NCBI RefSeq assembly: GCF_010731675.1
Contig: NZ_AP022584.1
Location: forward strand, 2,604,001 to 2,668,000
Direction of reading: 5' to 3'
Source: Mycobacterium marseillense
Lineage (GTDB): Bacteria > Actinomycetota > Actinomycetes > Mycobacteriales > Mycobacteriaceae
DNA: 64,000 nucleotides
Part shown: positions 62,987 to 64,000 of the stretch, one piece after another
Position numbering within the stretch: position 1 is the first letter of the stretch
How the letters are laid out: the number at the start of each line of letters is the position of its first letter
Made by a program: the position numbers and the translations under genes
The notes under the pieces: model-generated
Database searches by the model: none
Told to the model about the DNA's origin: nothing
The model's input: the letters and a program-made list of their open reading frames with translations, nothing else

Positions 62987-63470
62987 AACCCTTTTCGACG
63001 GCGTGCGAGTGCGCTACGACAGCGCCAAGAGCTACGACGAGCTGGTCGCCGCGCTGCTGGCCGACATCGGTGAGCAACCGGTGCCGATCAACGACATCGC
63101 AACGAGCACCGGCGACTGGAAGTCGTATCAGGAGCGTGTCGAATCCCACGTCGGTCCAAGCGGATTCATGTTGTTCGGCACGGTTGACCACGGCGCCTGG
63201 ATCGGCAACGCCGGCATCGACCGCAAGGCGCTGCGCGTCATCCTCGGCAATCCTCTGATCGCCATCACCATGCTGCGCCACGACGTCAAGGCAGGATTGT
63301 TCGCACCGGTCGAACTGCTGATCACCGACGAGGGTGACGGTAACAGTAGTTTGACCTACGTCAAGCCGTCGTCGCTGATGGTGGTGGAGCCAAACCCCGA
63401 GTTACTCAGCGCGGCACAGGGACTCGACGCGAAGCTGGCGGCGCTGGCCGACAAGGTGACCAGCGGCTGA
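62973..63470 (+). CDS. DUF302-like small protein
   Basis: 165 residues from GTG 62973, with AGAGGAGG seven bases before it; it overlaps the nitrilase end by 14 bases. The chain has GVRVRYDSAKSYDELVAALLADIGE and later YVKPSSLMVVEPNPEL, a pattern like DUF302 proteins. Soluble, function unknown. Coupled to the nitrilase, so probably part of the same pathway or a helper. Confidence 0.7.
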   Translation: MSASETLFDGVRVRYDSAKSYDELVAALLADIGEQPVPINDIATSTGDWKSYQERVESHVGPSGFMLFGTVDHGAWIGNAGIDRKALRVILGNPLIAITMLRHDVKAGLFAPVELLITDEGDGNSSLTYVKPSSLMVVEPNPELLSAAQGLDAKLAALADKVTSG

Positions 63471-63510
63471 CGACGCCGGACCCGACGGTTGGCGAGCTGC
63501 GGCCCAAGCG

Positions 63511-63987
63511 TCATGGCGCCACCTCTTGGCGCGTCCGTTGCGCTCGACGAATAAGGGCCGACGGGCGGCCGGCTCGGATCGTCACCGACACCACCAGCGC
63601 GGCCGCGAGCACAAAGCACACCAGCGCGTATATCGGGTTGCCCGTGGGTGTTCCGTCGGTCGTGCGGCCGTGCGAGGCTGCCCAATAGGCGGGCATCGCC
63701 GTCAGCCATAGCGCCCCGAGCACGATCAGGAACGCGGACCCGAAGATTGCGACGAAGGGATTGCGCGCGCTGGGCGTGAACGCGGAGTTGCGCCACTGAC
63801 GACACAGGATGGGGATCGCCACCACAGCGAACGCACCGAGAACGACGAAATACACGGCCCGCCGCAGGGCACCGTCGGGATTCGCGCCACCGGCAAGCAG
63901 GATCGGAACATTGGCGATGGCCATGCCGACCGGTACCAGCACGGCCACGCCGAATGTGCGACCGATCAAGCCCATTCGCCTCAGCAA
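63511..63987 (-). CDS. Membrane protein with four helices (may run past the right edge)
   Basis: 158 residues if the TTG at 63987 is used, 154 from ATG 63975; the frame stays open to the end of the window. Hydrophobic helices: FGVAVLVPVGMAIANVPILL, AVYFVVLGAFAVVAIPIL, FVAIFGSAFLIVLGALWLTA and NPIYALVCFVLAAALVVSV. No conserved motif recognised; a DUF4267-like or transporter-accessory protein is possible. Confidence 0.6.
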   Translation of the reverse strand: MLRRMGLIGRTFGVAVLVPVGMAIANVPILLAGGANPDGALRRAVYFVVLGAFAVVAIPILCRQWRNSAFTPSARNPFVAIFGSAFLIVLGALWLTAMPAYWAASHGRTTDGTPTGNPIYALVCFVLAAALVVSVTIRAGRPSALIRRAQRTRQEVAP

Positions 63988-64000
63988 TCGGCCGCGCTCG

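Overview
The window is high-GC actinobacterial DNA from a Mycobacterium, most likely a slow grower close to the M. avium complex. The evidence is a long run of genes in the order known from M. tuberculosis Rv3193c to Rv3228 (UPF0182, S16/PDZ protease, ABC1 kinase, whiB7, uvrD2, mrx1, nudC, adnBA, moeZ, rhlE, parA-like, entC, whiB1, pdtaS, sigH-rshA, aroA, rsgA), together with mycobacterial signatures such as the 24-residue ribosomal protein bL37, WhiB proteins and a 13E12-family HNH protein. Rv numbers are recalled orthologues, not search results. The exact species is not resolved.

Layout. 1-652: tail of an unidentified gene and a glutathione peroxidase. 653-6336: accessory zone built against an initiator tRNA gene (tRNA-fMet, minus strand, 6260-6336). 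It holds a GIY-YIG nuclease-like protein with an unknown partner, an MPT64-type secreted protein, a membrane Ser/Thr kinase with a frameshifted C-terminus, and a wrecked uracil-DNA glycosylase gene. An 88-bp duplicate of the tRNA 3' half plus its terminator lies at 3499-3586, and a degraded third copy at about 2501-2571. This points to successive integration at one site, although no integrase survives. 6421-9419: cupin, nitroreductase and HD-domain operon, divergent from a GlxA/AraC regulator. 9423-49516: conserved core. 49532-57162: a YbaK-type deacylase, then a lineage-variable block: ADH, sulfotransferase, SDR and alkylsulfatase-like MBL operon, divergent from an SDR and TetR pair around a palindromic operator candidate, followed by the 13E12 HNH protein. 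57178-60287: SRAP protein, aroA, rsgA. 60271-63987: HxlR regulator divergent from a thiolase, nitrilase and DUF302 operon, then a membrane protein at the right edge.

How the genes work together. The core is rich in DNA repair (UvrD2, AdnAB, SRAP, alkyltransferase-like protein), redox and thiol stress (glutathione peroxidase, Mrx1, SigH-RshA) and regulation (WhiB7, WhiB1, PdtaS, several TetR-type proteins). WhiB7 sits behind a roughly 350-nt leader with a recognisable promoter, a well-initiated 53-codon upstream ORF and two hairpins, fitting translation-coupled attenuation. AdnA-AdnB and SigH-RshA are each joined by ATGA stop/start overlaps. The most novel-looking parts are the tandem tRNA-fMet islands with the GIY-YIG pair, and the sulfotransferase plus alkylsulfatase-like operon with its likely operator.
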